Source of the DNA: an uncultured Bacteroidales bacterium
GTDB lineage: Bacteria > Bacteroidota > Bacteroidia > Bacteroidales > Marinilabiliaceae
Assembly: GCA_934717675.1 (NCBI GenBank)
Contig: CAKUYZ010000004.1
Coordinates: 1 to 64,000, forward strand
Length of the DNA stretch: 64,000 nucleotides
Direction: 5' to 3'
Part shown: in pieces, positions 25,615 to 34,561 of the stretch
How positions within the stretch are numbered: the stretch's first letter is position 1
How the letters are laid out: every line of letters starts with the position of its first letter
Position numbers and translations under genes: made by a program
The notes under the pieces: generated by a model
The model's database searches: none
Told to the model about the DNA's origin: nothing
Seen by the model: the letters and a program-made list of their open reading frames with translations, nothing else

Positions 25615-26640
25615 TTATTTTATGCCGCGGCACTTTTTCTCCCAGTTCCAGGCGTTGAGGAGCGTCTGCTCAATGGGCACCTCGGCTTTCCAGCCCAACT
25701 CTTTGTTGGCGAGCGTGGTGTCGGCCCATATCTTCACGATGTCGCCGGCTCTGCGCCCGACAATCTTGTAAGGCAGGTTCACGCCTGTGGCCTTTATGAA
25801 GGCGTTGACGAGCTCAAGGACGCTCAGCCCCTTGCCGGTGCCAATGTTGAAGAACTCGTAGTTGCTCTTGTTCTTACCCTCCAGCAGGCGGCGGATGGCC
25901 ACCACGTGAGCTTTGGAGAGGTCCACCACGTCAATGTAGTCGCGGATGGGCGTGCCGTCCGGCGTGTCATAGTCGTTGCCGAAGATGCTCAGCTCTTTGC
26001 GCAGCCCCGCCGCGGTCTGCGTGATGTAAGGCACCAGGTTGTTTGGCACGCCCACGGGACTCTCGCCAATGAGCGAGCTCGGGTGCGCGCCAATGGGGTT
26101 GAAGTATCGCAAAGCCAAGCCGTTAATCTCTTTCTCGGCGTGGCAGAAGTCGCGGATGATGTCCTCGTTCACCGTCTTGGTGTTGCCATAGGGACTCTCG
26201 GCGGGCCTGCGTGGCGTGGACTCCGTCACTGGCAGTTTCTCCGGCTGGCCATAGACGGTGCAGCTCGACGAGAACACCAGGTTCCTCACGCCCGTGAACT
26301 TCATGCTCTCCAAGATGTTCATCAGGCTGTTGAGGTTGTTGCGGTAATACTCCAGTGGCTTGAAGACGCTCTCGCCCACGGCCTTGAAGGCCGCGAAGTG
26401 AATCACGGCGCAAATGTCTTTGTGGCGCAAGAAGAAGTTGAGGGTGTCCGCGCGGTTTGAGAGGTCGAAGTTCTCAAACTCTGGCCTCTTGCCTGTTATT
26501 TTCTCAATATTGTCCACCACCTCGGCCTTGGAGTTCGAGAGGTCGTCCACTATTATGACGTCATATCCTGCTTCTTGCAGTTCCACCACGGTGTGCGAGC
26601 CAATGAAGCCCGTGCCGCCCGTAACCAGTATTTTGCTCAT
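25615..26640 (-). CDS. galE: UDP-glucose 4-epimerase
   Basis: A 341-residue extended-SDR enzyme. It has the NAD-binding TGGTGFIGSH at the N-terminus, the catalytic serine region VFSSSCTVYG and the YxxxK motif in SPYGNTK (about residues 149-155), plus the GalE-typical NPIGAHPSSLIGE and RDYIDVVDL. It interconverts UDP-galactose and UDP-glucose in the cytoplasm. Placed inside the mannan locus in reverse orientation, it can feed galactose released by the GH27 alpha-galactosidase into central metabolism, although no galK or galT is seen here. It has its own promoter element and terminator. Confidence 0.95.
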   Translation of the reverse strand: MSKILVTGGTGFIGSHTVVELQEAGYDVIIVDDLSNSKAEVVDNIEKITGKRPEFENFDLSNRADTLNFFLRHKDICAVIHFAAFKAVGESVFKPLEYYRNNLNSLMNILESMKFTGVRNLVFSSSCTVYGQPEKLPVTESTPRRPAESPYGNTKTVNEDIIRDFCHAEKEINGLALRYFNPIGAHPSSLIGESPVGVPNNLVPYITQTAAGLRKELSIFGNDYDTPDGTPIRDYIDVVDLSKAHVVAIRRLLEGKNKSNYEFFNIGTGKGLSVLELVNAFIKATGVNLPYKIVGRRAGDIVKIWADTTLANKELGWKAEVPIEQTLLNAWNWEKKCRGIK

Positions 26641-26663
26641 CTGTCAACGTATTTGTTATGTCA

Positions 26664-26671
26664 CAAATATA
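26664..26671 (-). promoter_or_regulatory. -7 promoter element of galE
   Basis: TATATTTG on the minus strand is an exact TAnnTTTG match, 23 bases before the galE ATG. The -33 region is not recognisable. Confidence 0.55.
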
Positions 26672-26936
26672 CGATTTTTCGGTTCACTTGCGCGGCGCGC
26701 GTGGCATATTCTGCCCATCGTGCGGCCACTCCTCGTGGCCAAACTTGTGTGGGGCGAAGGTGGTGGGCGCTCGGCAAAATCATACAATGCGCCAATTTGT
26801 GAACTTTTGTGCCATTGAAAAGCTTATTGCGTTGATTATTATGGATGTTGAACTGTCATACTTTTGCTTTTGTTAGGATGTTTGTCGCTTTTTGTTTTGG
26901 TCGGTTAAAGCCTTTGTCGTGTTTGTATGTTGTTAT

Positions 26937-26980
26937 GATAAGATAGTATTTGCCACGCTTTCATATAAGGGCTAAACTTG
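26937..26980 (+). promoter_or_regulatory. GH130 operon promoter with the block shared with susC
   Basis: TTTG at 26949-26952 and TAAACTTG at 26973-26980 (one mismatch) are 20 bases apart. The -33 element ends the block GATAAGATAGTATTTGCC (26937-26954), identical to 12615-12632 except for one A/G. The start codon lies 75 bases downstream. Confidence 0.78.
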
Positions 26981-27055
26981 TAACTGCAAACGAGGGGGCA
27001 TGCCGACACCGAGTTTGAACATAGGATCTCTAATATATTCGCAATATTCAACAGC

Positions 27056-28240
27056 ATGAGCAACAGTCTCTTTGACGAGCGCAAGGCAAAGGTGGAGGCC
27101 GACTTCGAGGCTCTCATCTCCCGCCCGAATGAGCAGCTCTTCAGCGCCAACGGTGTCTACAACAAATATAAGTATCCCGTCGTGACGCGCGCGCACGTGC
27201 CTCTCGAGTGGCGGTACGATTTCGACCCCAAGACGAACCCCTTCTTCATGGAGAGGATAAGCTTCAACGCGGCGTTCAACGCCGGCGCCATGAAGCTGGG
27301 TGACAAATATGTCTTGGTGGTGCGCACCGAGGGCGTGGATCGCAAGTCTTTCTTCGCCGTGGCCGAGAGCCCCAATGGCGTGGACAACTTCCGTTTCTGG
27401 CCCAGGCCCATAACGCTGCCGCAGGTTCCCGGTAACCCGGACACCAACGTCTACGACATGCGCCTCACGAAGCATGACGACGGCTACATCTACGGCGTAT
27501 TCTGCACCGAGCGCAAAGACCCCTCGGCGGCGGCTGGAGACACCAGCAGCGCGGTGGCGGCGGCTGGCATAGTCCGCACCAAGGATCTCAAGACTTGGCA
27601 GCGCCTCCCCGACCTCATCAGCCATGCCGGCCAGCAGCGCAACGTGGTCCTCTTCCCACACTTTGTCGATGGCAAATACGCTTTCTACACTCGTCCGCAA
27701 GACGGCTTTATTGACACCGGTTCGGGCGGCGGCATCGGCTGGGGCCTCTGCGACGACATTCGCCGCGCCGAGGTCAAGGACGAGTACATCATGGACGCCA
27801 AGACCTACCACACCATCTATGAGGTCAAGAACGGCATGGGCCCCGCGCCCATCAAGACCAAGGCCGGTTGGCTCAACTTGGCGCATGGCGTGCGCAACAC
27901 CGCCGCGGGCTTGCGATACGTCCTCTATATGTTCTTGACCGACCTCGAGAAGCCGTGGATCGTGACCCACAAGCCAGCAGGCCACTTCCTGGCCCCCTAT
28001 GGAGACGAGAGGGTTGGAGACGTCTCCAACGTAGTCTTCTCCAACGGCTGGATTGCCGACGAGGATGGCAAGGTCTTCATCTACTACGCCTCTAGCGACA
28101 CGCGCATGCACGTGGCCACGTCCACTGTGGATCAGCTTGTTAACTATTGCCTCAACACTCCAGAGGATGAACTCACGAGCTACGCCTCCGTGGAGCGCAT
28201 CAATGCGCTCGTAGATAAAAATAATGCTCTGAAGAAGTAG
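27056..28240 (+). CDS. GH130 4-O-beta-mannosyl-glucose phosphorylase
   Basis: A 394-residue cytoplasmic enzyme of GH130, apparently the GH130_1 group of mannosyl-glucose phosphorylases. Visible signatures are NPFFMERISFNAAFNAGAM, the catalytic aspartate in NVYDMRLTKH (D134), SHAGQQRNVVLFPHFVDGKY and YMFLTDLEKPWIVTH. It splits mannosyl-beta-1,4-glucose with phosphate to mannose-1-phosphate and glucose. Its substrate would be made by the 2-epimerase encoded at 30898 from mannobiose. It is the first gene of a run of catabolic genes up to 34491 and has a consensus-like promoter, although terminator-like hairpins sit between some of these genes. Confidence 0.95.
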   Translation: MSNSLFDERKAKVEADFEALISRPNEQLFSANGVYNKYKYPVVTRAHVPLEWRYDFDPKTNPFFMERISFNAAFNAGAMKLGDKYVLVVRTEGVDRKSFFAVAESPNGVDNFRFWPRPITLPQVPGNPDTNVYDMRLTKHDDGYIYGVFCTERKDPSAAAGDTSSAVAAAGIVRTKDLKTWQRLPDLISHAGQQRNVVLFPHFVDGKYAFYTRPQDGFIDTGSGGGIGWGLCDDIRRAEVKDEYIMDAKTYHTIYEVKNGMGPAPIKTKAGWLNLAHGVRNTAAGLRYVLYMFLTDLEKPWIVTHKPAGHFLAPYGDERVGDVSNVVFSNGWIADEDGKVFIYYASSDTRMHVATSTVDQLVNYCLNTPEDELTSYASVERINALVDKNNALKK

Positions 28241-28272
28241 TCTTCGGCACTTGTTTAGTTTGTAGTTTTATG

Positions 28273-28306
28273 ACGGATGCGGCCTTCGTTGGCCGTATCC
28301 GTTTTC
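28273..28306 (+). terminator. Terminator after GH130
   Basis: 12-bp stem (ACGGATGCGGCC / GGCCGTATCCGT, one G-U) with a TTCGTT loop, followed by TTTTCCC. The esterase gene starts about 50 bases on with no obvious promoter, so this may be a partial terminator that tunes expression. Confidence 0.78.
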
Positions 28307-28355
28307 CCAGTTGAAAAAAGGCCGTCCGTCAGCGTCTTTTAAAATCTCTTTGCCA

Positions 28356-29780
28356 ATGAACATTTTGAACCCGATGAGGCTTGTGGCTTCGATGGCCGCC
28401 TCGCTTATGGCCGCCTCGGCCGCATGGGCCAATGTCTCCCTCCCGGCCGTCATCTCAGACGGCATGGTGCTGGAGCAAAACTCCACCGTCAAGCTCTGGG
28501 GGTGGGCCAAGCCATATGAGGAGGTCTCCATAACCACCTCGTGGGACGGCAAGACCTACAAGGCCTCGCCCGACCCTTTGGCTCAGTGGAGCGTGGAGGT
28601 GACAACGCCCGCCGGCTCAGACACGCCTTTCTCCATTGAGTTCAAAGGCTATAACACGGTCGTCGTCTCCGACGTGCTCATTGGCGAGGTCATTCTCTGC
28701 TCCGGTCAGAGCAATATGGAGTTCCAGCCGTCTTGGGGCATGGAGAAGAAAGACTCGCTCATGGCCCAGGCGCGCCAAGATGACATCCGCATGTTCCGCG
28801 TCGACTATCGCACGGCCCCAGTCCCCTCTCACAACGTCTCCGGCATGTGGCTCCACACCACGCCTCAAAATGCCGAGAGTTTCTCTGTCATAGGCTACGT
28901 CATGGCCTGCAAGCTCCGCCGCGAACTTGGCGTGCCGGTGGGCATAGTGGACTCCAGCTGGGGCGGCACGCCCATTGAGTGCTGGACCCCCGCGGCGGTC
29001 TATGAGGCCAACCCCGCCCTCAAGGAGCTCAATGACAAGCTGAGCGTCACCACGTGGGGGCCAGTCCGCCCAGGCCTCATCTACAACGCCATGGTGGCTC
29101 CGCTCATGAACTACCGTTTCCGCGCCGTGGCGTGGTATCAGGGCGAGCAGAACTGTGAGAATGCCGAGGGTTATTCGCAGATGCTCCAGGAGCTTGTCAA
29201 GAGCTGGCGCGCGGGCCTTTATGACGGGCGAGACATCCCGTTCATCTTTGCGCAGATCGCGCCATATAAGTATGACACCCCGGGCATGGCCGTGGTGGTG
29301 CGCGATCAGCAGAGGCTGGCCTCTGCCGCCATAGCCCACTCTGGCCTTGTGGTCATTGGCGACCTTGGAGATTTGAAAGACATCCACCCGCGCCGTAAGG
29401 TGGAGGCCGGCAACCGTTTTGCCGACGCAGTACTCTCAGAGGCCTATGGCAAGGAGGGCTTCGCCTACAAGGCGCCTCTCTTCCAGTCCGCGGCCTTGGC
29501 CAAGGGCGGCAAAAGTGTCATTGTATCGTTTGCCAACGCGCAGGGCCTCCACCTGACAGATGGTGGCAAGACTGCCAACTGGTTCGAGCTGGCGGGTGCC
29601 GACGGCGTCTTCCACAAGGCCGTAGGCAAGATTGCCAAAGACGGCGCTGTCGTGGTCTCGTCAAAAGAGGTCAAGGCGCCCGTGGCGGTGCGCTACGCCT
29701 GGGCCGATGACGCCTGGCCCAATCTGTCAAACAAGTCTGGCGTGCAGGCCTCGTGCTTTGGGGCCGTGACCGTCAGGTGA
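28356..29780 (+). CDS. Sialate O-acetylesterase-like (SASA/SGNH) carbohydrate esterase
   Basis: A 474-residue exported protein with a signal peptide (MNILNPMRLVASMAASLMAA then SAAWA). It belongs to the SASA/DUF303 group: the nucleophile serine is in ILCSGQSNMEF (S119), a WYQGEQNCENA block follows, and the catalytic histidine is in LKDIHPRRKVE (H344). An N-terminal Ig-like strand region (VSLPAVISDGMVLEQNST) precedes the SGNH core, as in this family. In a mannan locus the likely role is removing O-acetyl groups from mannan oligosaccharides in the periplasm; sialate is an unlikely substrate here. The start at 28356 was chosen for the signal peptide; 28374 is possible. Confidence 0.87.
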   Translation: MNILNPMRLVASMAASLMAASAAWANVSLPAVISDGMVLEQNSTVKLWGWAKPYEEVSITTSWDGKTYKASPDPLAQWSVEVTTPAGSDTPFSIEFKGYNTVVVSDVLIGEVILCSGQSNMEFQPSWGMEKKDSLMAQARQDDIRMFRVDYRTAPVPSHNVSGMWLHTTPQNAESFSVIGYVMACKLRRELGVPVGIVDSSWGGTPIECWTPAAVYEANPALKELNDKLSVTTWGPVRPGLIYNAMVAPLMNYRFRAVAWYQGEQNCENAEGYSQMLQELVKSWRAGLYDGRDIPFIFAQIAPYKYDTPGMAVVVRDQQRLASAAIAHSGLVVIGDLGDLKDIHPRRKVEAGNRFADAVLSEAYGKEGFAYKAPLFQSAALAKGGKSVIVSFANAQGLHLTDGGKTANWFELAGADGVFHKAVGKIAKDGAVVVSSKEVKAPVAVRYAWADDAWPNLSNKSGVQASCFGAVTVR

Positions 29781-29822
29781 TTACGCTCTCTCGTCTGTTC
29801 CACTCAAAAACATAAGTAAGCA

Positions 29823-30833
29823 ATGAAAAAGATATTCACCGCCGCTCTGGCGGCGCTCGGCCTCACGGCCTCAATGGCGCAAGCTCCTGTCAACCCCAAC
29901 GCCACGCCGGAGGCCAAGGAGCTTCTCAAATTCATCTACGCGCAGAGCGGCAACGGCACGCTTTGCGGCCAGCACAGCTACCCGCTCTTCTCCGACATCT
30001 ATATGGAGAGGGTGGAAAACCTCACTGGCGGCTCGCACCCCGCCGTCTTTGGCCAAGACTTTGGCTACAGCAAGCCTAACTCACTAGACGGCATCAACTT
30101 CCGTCAAAGGGTGGTGGACAATGCAATAAAGTGGCACGCCAAGGGCGCCATCATCACCCTCATGTGGCACGCTGTGCCGCCCACCACCGACGCCATCTTC
30201 ACCACCTGGCAGGGCAAGGACGGAATCCAGAGCAAGCTGACGGACAAGCAGTGGAAAGAGCTGACGACAGACGGCACGGGGCTCAACACGCGCTGGAAGG
30301 CTCAGGTGGATGTCATTGCCTTCTTCCTCAAGCAGCTTCAGGCAGAGAACATTCCCGTCATCTGGAGGCCATACCATGAGATGAACGGTGACTGGTTTTG
30401 GTGGGGCGCGCGCCCGGGCAAAGACGGCTACGCCAAACTATATCGCATGCTCTATGACAGACTGACCAACTATCATCACATCAACAACCTCCTGTGGGTC
30501 TTCAACGCCAACGAGACGGGATCTCCCAACGTGGGCGACTACGCCGGCTTCTATCCGGGACACGATGTGGTGGATGTGCTGGCCACTGACATATACAACC
30601 ACAACTATGACAAGCGCGACTATGACGCCCTCCTCAAACTGGCCGACGGCAAGCCAATAGCATGGGGCGAGGTGGGCAAGCTCCCAACGCCGGAGATATG
30701 CCGCGAGCAGCCCAAGTGGGTGTGGTTCATGTGCTGGTGCGAGTTCCTAGAGGTGGCCAATGACTATCAGAGGCGCATGGACATCTACAACGCCAAAGAG
30801 ACCATCACCCTGGAGGAGATGCTTAAGAAATAA
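29823..30833 (+). CDS. GH26 beta-mannanase, periplasmic
   Basis: A 336-residue GH26 enzyme with a cleavable signal peptide (MKKIFTAALAALGLTASMAQ) and no lipobox, so it is expected in the periplasm. The acid/base glutamate is in WRPYHEMNGDWFWWG (E186), and the nucleophile in AWGEVGKLP (E283). It lacks the extra N-terminal Ig domain of the surface GH26 at 22642. The single-domain periplasmic form suggests a mannobiose-releasing or oligosaccharide-trimming enzyme acting after SusCD import (inference). It follows the esterase by 42 bases. Confidence 0.94.
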   Translation: MKKIFTAALAALGLTASMAQAPVNPNATPEAKELLKFIYAQSGNGTLCGQHSYPLFSDIYMERVENLTGGSHPAVFGQDFGYSKPNSLDGINFRQRVVDNAIKWHAKGAIITLMWHAVPPTTDAIFTTWQGKDGIQSKLTDKQWKELTTDGTGLNTRWKAQVDVIAFFLKQLQAENIPVIWRPYHEMNGDWFWWGARPGKDGYAKLYRMLYDRLTNYHHINNLLWVFNANETGSPNVGDYAGFYPGHDVVDVLATDIYNHNYDKRDYDALLKLADGKPIAWGEVGKLPTPEICREQPKWVWFMCWCEFLEVANDYQRRMDIYNAKETITLEEMLKK

Positions 30834-30855
30834 AAAGGTATATTTGCATTTGTGA

Positions 30856-30886
30856 GGGGCGGGGCGTCCCGCTCCCCGTTTTTTCT
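30856..30886 (+). terminator. Terminator-like hairpin between GH26 and the epimerase
   Basis: 8-bp stem (GGGGCGGG with CCCGCTCC including a G-U), followed by CCGTTTTTTC. It ends 12 bases before the epimerase ATG, so it may act as an intra-operon attenuator. Confidence 0.72.
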
Positions 30887-30897
30887 GCAATAACGCG

Positions 30898-32088
30898 ATG
30901 AATACAAAGGAGTTTAGAGATCAGCTGCTGGCAGAGTATGCCAACATAATGAATTTCTGGATAGGCAAGATGGAGGATCACGAGTATGGTGGTTTCTACG
31001 GCGGCCGAGACAAGGAGGGCGACCTCATCCCCAACGCCGAGAAAGGCGCCATCCTCAACGCGCGCATCCTCTGGGCTTTCTCTTGCGCGGCGCGCCTCTT
31101 TGGCCGCCCCGAATATAAGGAGGGGGCCAACCGCGCCTTCTGCTACCTCCGCGATTTCTTCTATGACAAGAAGAACGGCGGATTCTATTGGTCGTTGGAT
31201 GCCAAAGGCGCGCCCGTAGACACCAAGAAGCAGGCCTACGCCCAGGGCTTCTGCATCTACGGCCTCTCTGAATATTACCGCCTCACGCAAGACCCGCAGG
31301 CCATCGACTTGGCCTATGAGACCTACCACCTCATCGAGACCCACTTCCGCGACCCTAACTACGGTGGCTATATCGAGGCCCTGGCGGCCGACTGGACGCC
31401 GATGGCCGATGTGCGCCTGAGCGACAAGGACGAGAACACGCCCAAGTCGATGAACACGCACCTCCACATCATTGAGCCATACGCCAACCTCTATCGGGCC
31501 AAGCCGACGCCGGAGCTGCGCAGCAGCATAATCCACTGCCTGGACATCTTCACCAACAAGATCATATGCAACGTCACGGGCCATTTCAACCTCTTCTTCG
31601 GAATGGACTGGACCGTCATGAGCCACATTGACTCCTATGGCCACGACATTGAGGGCGCATGGCTGCTCTACGAGGCCGCCGAGGTCATTGACGACAAGGA
31701 GTGGATGGAAAAACTCAAGCCCATCTGCAAACGTCTGACCGACGTGACCATTGCCGAGGGGTGGGACTGCAACTCCATCTTCTACGAGAAGGTCAACGGC
31801 AAGCTCGACACTGACAAGCACTGGTGGCCGCAGGCCGAAGCCATGGTCGGCCTGGCCGACACGTGGAGGCTCACGGGAGACCAGAGCTACCTCGACAAGG
31901 TCTTCCTCGTGTGGGACTTCATCCGCGACCATATCATAGACCATAAGCGCGGTGAGTGGCTGTGGAGGACGGATCGCAACGGCGCCGATGTATATCCCGA
32001 CTGCAAGGCGGGATTCTGGAAGTGCCCATATCACAACACCAGGGCTCTCGCCGAGGTTTTGGCCCGCGTGTGCTCATATAACCGTTAA
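30898..32088 (+). CDS. Cellobiose/mannobiose 2-epimerase (AGE superfamily)
   Basis: A 396-residue cytoplasmic protein of the N-acylglucosamine 2-epimerase fold. Histidines expected in the active site appear in SMNTHLHIIEPYANLYR, DSYGHDIEGAWLL, DKHWWPQAEAM and WKCPYHNTRA, the cellobiose 2-epimerase pattern. The enzyme interconverts glucose and mannose at the reducing end of beta-1,4 disaccharides: mannobiose to mannosyl-glucose for GH130, and glucosyl-mannose to cellobiose for GH94, so it links both phosphorylases in this locus (inference). The CE2-like esterase gene starts 9 bases after its stop. Confidence 0.93.
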   Translation: MNTKEFRDQLLAEYANIMNFWIGKMEDHEYGGFYGGRDKEGDLIPNAEKGAILNARILWAFSCAARLFGRPEYKEGANRAFCYLRDFFYDKKNGGFYWSLDAKGAPVDTKKQAYAQGFCIYGLSEYYRLTQDPQAIDLAYETYHLIETHFRDPNYGGYIEALAADWTPMADVRLSDKDENTPKSMNTHLHIIEPYANLYRAKPTPELRSSIIHCLDIFTNKIICNVTGHFNLFFGMDWTVMSHIDSYGHDIEGAWLLYEAAEVIDDKEWMEKLKPICKRLTDVTIAEGWDCNSIFYEKVNGKLDTDKHWWPQAEAMVGLADTWRLTGDQSYLDKVFLVWDFIRDHIIDHKRGEWLWRTDRNGADVYPDCKAGFWKCPYHNTRALAEVLARVCSYNR

Positions 32089-32097
32089 CCCGTCGGC

Positions 32098-33231
32098 ATG
32101 ATGAAGACAAAAATCTTTGCCCTCTGCCTGTGCGCGGCCGCGGCTTTCTTGTCATCGTGCGGCCACGGCGTACGTACCGTCAGCGGGTATGACGATGCCA
32201 TAACCTTCATTGGCCGCGTTGACAAGACCGACTCGCTCGGGCCGCGTCAGTGGGGCGCTGGGGCTTATTTCACCTTCGCTTTCGATGGCGCTGGCTGTGA
32301 CATCGATCTGCGCGACGAACGCCTCTACGGCACCAGCTATAACTACCTTGAGGTGGTCATCGACGGCCAGTCGGCGGGCCGCTTCCGCACCCTCGGCGCG
32401 CAAAACCGTCTGACCATAGGCCAGACGCCCTCGCCAGCTGTGGCGGACACTGCCGTCAAGGTCATCGCCGTGGCCGACAGCCTCGCGCCCGGCCGTCATA
32501 CGGTGCTCATTGCCCGCGACACGGAGAGTGCGATGGGCTATACGCAGCTTTGTTCTGTCTCCGCTCCGGGGTTGGAAAAATGGCAGCCCGAGACGCGGCT
32601 CAAAATGGAGTTCATCGGCAACTCGATAACGAGCGGCATGGACTGCTACACCGATGAGATCCCCTACGGGCAGGGTGTGTGGTATGACCGCCACCGCGCC
32701 TACTACGCCTATGGCCCGCGTGCCGCCCGCGCCCTCGGGGCCGAGTGGTCCCTGGCCTCGGTCTCTGGCATTGGCCTCATGCACAGTTGCTGCGACCACA
32801 AGTATGTCATGCCGCAGATATATGACAAGGTGGATCTTGTTGACAACAAGATAGGCTACGACTTCGCCTATCAGCCGGACGTGGTAGTCTGCGCCCTTGG
32901 CCAGAACGATGGCGAGCAGGATTCCACGGCTTTCGCCACGGCCTATGTCGATTTCATCCGCATGATCAGCGAGCGAAACGTCAATGCCGACATCGCGCTC
33001 ATCTCCAGCCCTATGGCCAATGACACGCTGCGGGCCTATTTCCGCAAGATGCTTCCGGCCATATCTGCCGAAGCCGAGGCGCAAGGCCTGGCCGGCAAGA
33101 GCGGGGCCATCCCGTTCCACATCTACGAGAAGAGTTACAACGGTGGCGGCAGCGACCACCCCAGCATGGATGAGCAGGCCGTCATTGCCGATGAGCTGGT
33201 GGCCTTCCTCCGTGAGGCTTTCTCCCTCTAA
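32098..33231 (+). CDS. CE2-like acetylesterase, lipoprotein
   Basis: A 377-residue lipoprotein (signal ending FLSSC, about Cys21). An N-terminal jelly-roll domain of about 140 residues is followed by an SGNH esterase domain with the nucleophile serine in FIGNSITSGMD (S176), an oxyanion-type ALGQND block and the catalytic pair in SDHPS near the C-terminus. This two-domain layout is that of carbohydrate esterase family 2, which deacetylates xylan and glucomannan at the 6-position. It complements the SASA-type esterase encoded at 28356, suggesting the target mannan is acetylated. It is part of the epimerase-esterase-GH27 run. Confidence 0.88.
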   Translation: MMKTKIFALCLCAAAAFLSSCGHGVRTVSGYDDAITFIGRVDKTDSLGPRQWGAGAYFTFAFDGAGCDIDLRDERLYGTSYNYLEVVIDGQSAGRFRTLGAQNRLTIGQTPSPAVADTAVKVIAVADSLAPGRHTVLIARDTESAMGYTQLCSVSAPGLEKWQPETRLKMEFIGNSITSGMDCYTDEIPYGQGVWYDRHRAYYAYGPRAARALGAEWSLASVSGIGLMHSCCDHKYVMPQIYDKVDLVDNKIGYDFAYQPDVVVCALGQNDGEQDSTAFATAYVDFIRMISERNVNADIALISSPMANDTLRAYFRKMLPAISAEAEAQGLAGKSGAIPFHIYEKSYNGGGSDHPSMDEQAVIADELVAFLREAFSL

Positions 33232-33276
33232 CACAAGAACCTCATTTTTTAGTAACACCAATAATCCCAATTGAAT

Positions 33277-34491
33277 ATGAGATTAGGACATATCGCTCTG
33301 GCGGCCGCGCTCGCCGCATCCGTCACCGCCTCGGCTCAGAAGTTCGAGGGTCTGGCCCTGACCCCGACCATGGGTTGGAACAGCTGGAACACTTTCGCAT
33401 GCGACATTGACGAGAACCTTGTCAAGGAGACTGCTGATCTCTTTGTAAAGCTGGGTCTCAAAGACGCCGGCTATGAATACGTGGTCATGGACGACTGCTG
33501 GATGGAGATGGAGCGCGACCCGAAGACCCTGCGCCTCGTGGCCGACCACAAGAAGTTCCCCAACGGCATCAAGGCCCTGGCGGACTATGTCCACAGCAAA
33601 GGCCTCAAGTTTGGCATGTACAACTGCGCCGGCACCAAGACCTGCGCCGGCTACCCTGGCACCCGCGGTTTCGAATATATCGACGCTCGCCAATATGCCG
33701 AATGGGGCGTAGACTTCCTCAAATATGACTGGTGCTCACACTCCACGCAAGACGCCCGCGCCTCATACTCCATCATGCGCGACGCCATCTACGCCGCCGG
33801 CCGTCCCATGGTCTTCAACATCTGCGAGTGGGGAGACGCCCAGTCGTGGGAGTGGGGCGCGGAGATCGGCCACTCTTGGCGCATCTCTGGAGACATTGCC
33901 CGTTGCTGGGACTGTGAGGAGAACTATGGCGGCTGGGCCAAGCTCGGCCTGTGGCCCATCGTCCGCCTCCGCGGCGACATCCGCAAATATTCCGGCCCCG
34001 ACCATTGGAACGATTTCGATATGCTCGAGGTGGGCAACGGCATGTCTCCTGCCGAGGATCGCACCCACTTCGTCATGTGGAGCATGTTGGCATCGCCGCT
34101 CATCCTTGGCAACGACATCCGCAAGATGAGCAAGGAGACGCTTGAACTCGTCACGAACAAAGAGATCATCGCTGTGGATCAGGATAAGCTCGGAATCATG
34201 GGCTTCCGTTTCCTCAACGACAAGGGCTTCGAGGTGTGGGTCAAGCCTCTCGACAACGGTGAGTGGGCTTTCGCCTTTGTCAATATGACGGAGCAGACCC
34301 GTACGCTCGATTATGACTGGAAGCGTTACGTCAAAGACAGCCTTTGCGACCGCGAGCTGAAGTGTGGCGAGCAGACATATAAGCTGCGCGACCTTCTCGC
34401 AAAGAAAGATGCCGGCACCACGGACAAGAACCTGGTCCGCGAGGTCGCCGCTCATGACGTTGCGGTCTTCCGCCTCACGCCCAAGAAGTAA
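33277..34491 (+). CDS. GH27 alpha-galactosidase
   Basis: A 404-residue enzyme with a signal peptide (MRLGHIALAAALAASVTASA). The GH27 core is clear: TPTMGWNSWNTFACDI at the start, YVVMDDCW, the nucleophile aspartate in FLKYDWCS (D151) and the acid/base aspartate in WRISGDIARCW (D206), then SPLILGNDI. It should remove alpha-1,6-galactosyl side groups from galactomannan oligosaccharides in the periplasm. The ATG at 33277 was chosen over the in-frame TTG at 33271. It follows the CE2-like gene by 45 bases and is closed by a very strong terminator. Confidence 0.95.
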   Translation: MRLGHIALAAALAASVTASAQKFEGLALTPTMGWNSWNTFACDIDENLVKETADLFVKLGLKDAGYEYVVMDDCWMEMERDPKTLRLVADHKKFPNGIKALADYVHSKGLKFGMYNCAGTKTCAGYPGTRGFEYIDARQYAEWGVDFLKYDWCSHSTQDARASYSIMRDAIYAAGRPMVFNICEWGDAQSWEWGAEIGHSWRISGDIARCWDCEENYGGWAKLGLWPIVRLRGDIRKYSGPDHWNDFDMLEVGNGMSPAEDRTHFVMWSMLASPLILGNDIRKMSKETLELVTNKEIIAVDQDKLGIMGFRFLNDKGFEVWVKPLDNGEWAFAFVNMTEQTRTLDYDWKRYVKDSLCDRELKCGEQTYKLRDLLAKKDAGTTDKNLVREVAAHDVAVFRLTPKK

Positions 34492-34505
34492 AAAAGAAAA
34501 GTAGC

Positions 34506-34545
34506 GGGGGCGCGTGCCGTACCATTGCGGCGCGCGCCCCCTTTA
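34506..34545 (+). terminator. Strong terminator after the GH27 gene
   Basis: 14-bp GC-rich stem (GGGGGCGCGTGCCG / CGGCGCGCGCCCCC, one G-U) with an 8-base loop, followed by TTTAAAACTTATTTT. Confidence 0.88.
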
Positions 34546-34561
34546 AAACTTATTTTCACGA

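Larger units (their letters stand above)
26641..27055. other. Divergent control region between galE and the GH130 gene
   Basis: 415 bases without a supported gene. The leftward half carries the galE -7 element. The rightward half is strongly AT-rich and carries the GH130 promoter with the block shared with susC. Short open frames here have no recognisable content. Confidence 0.6.
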
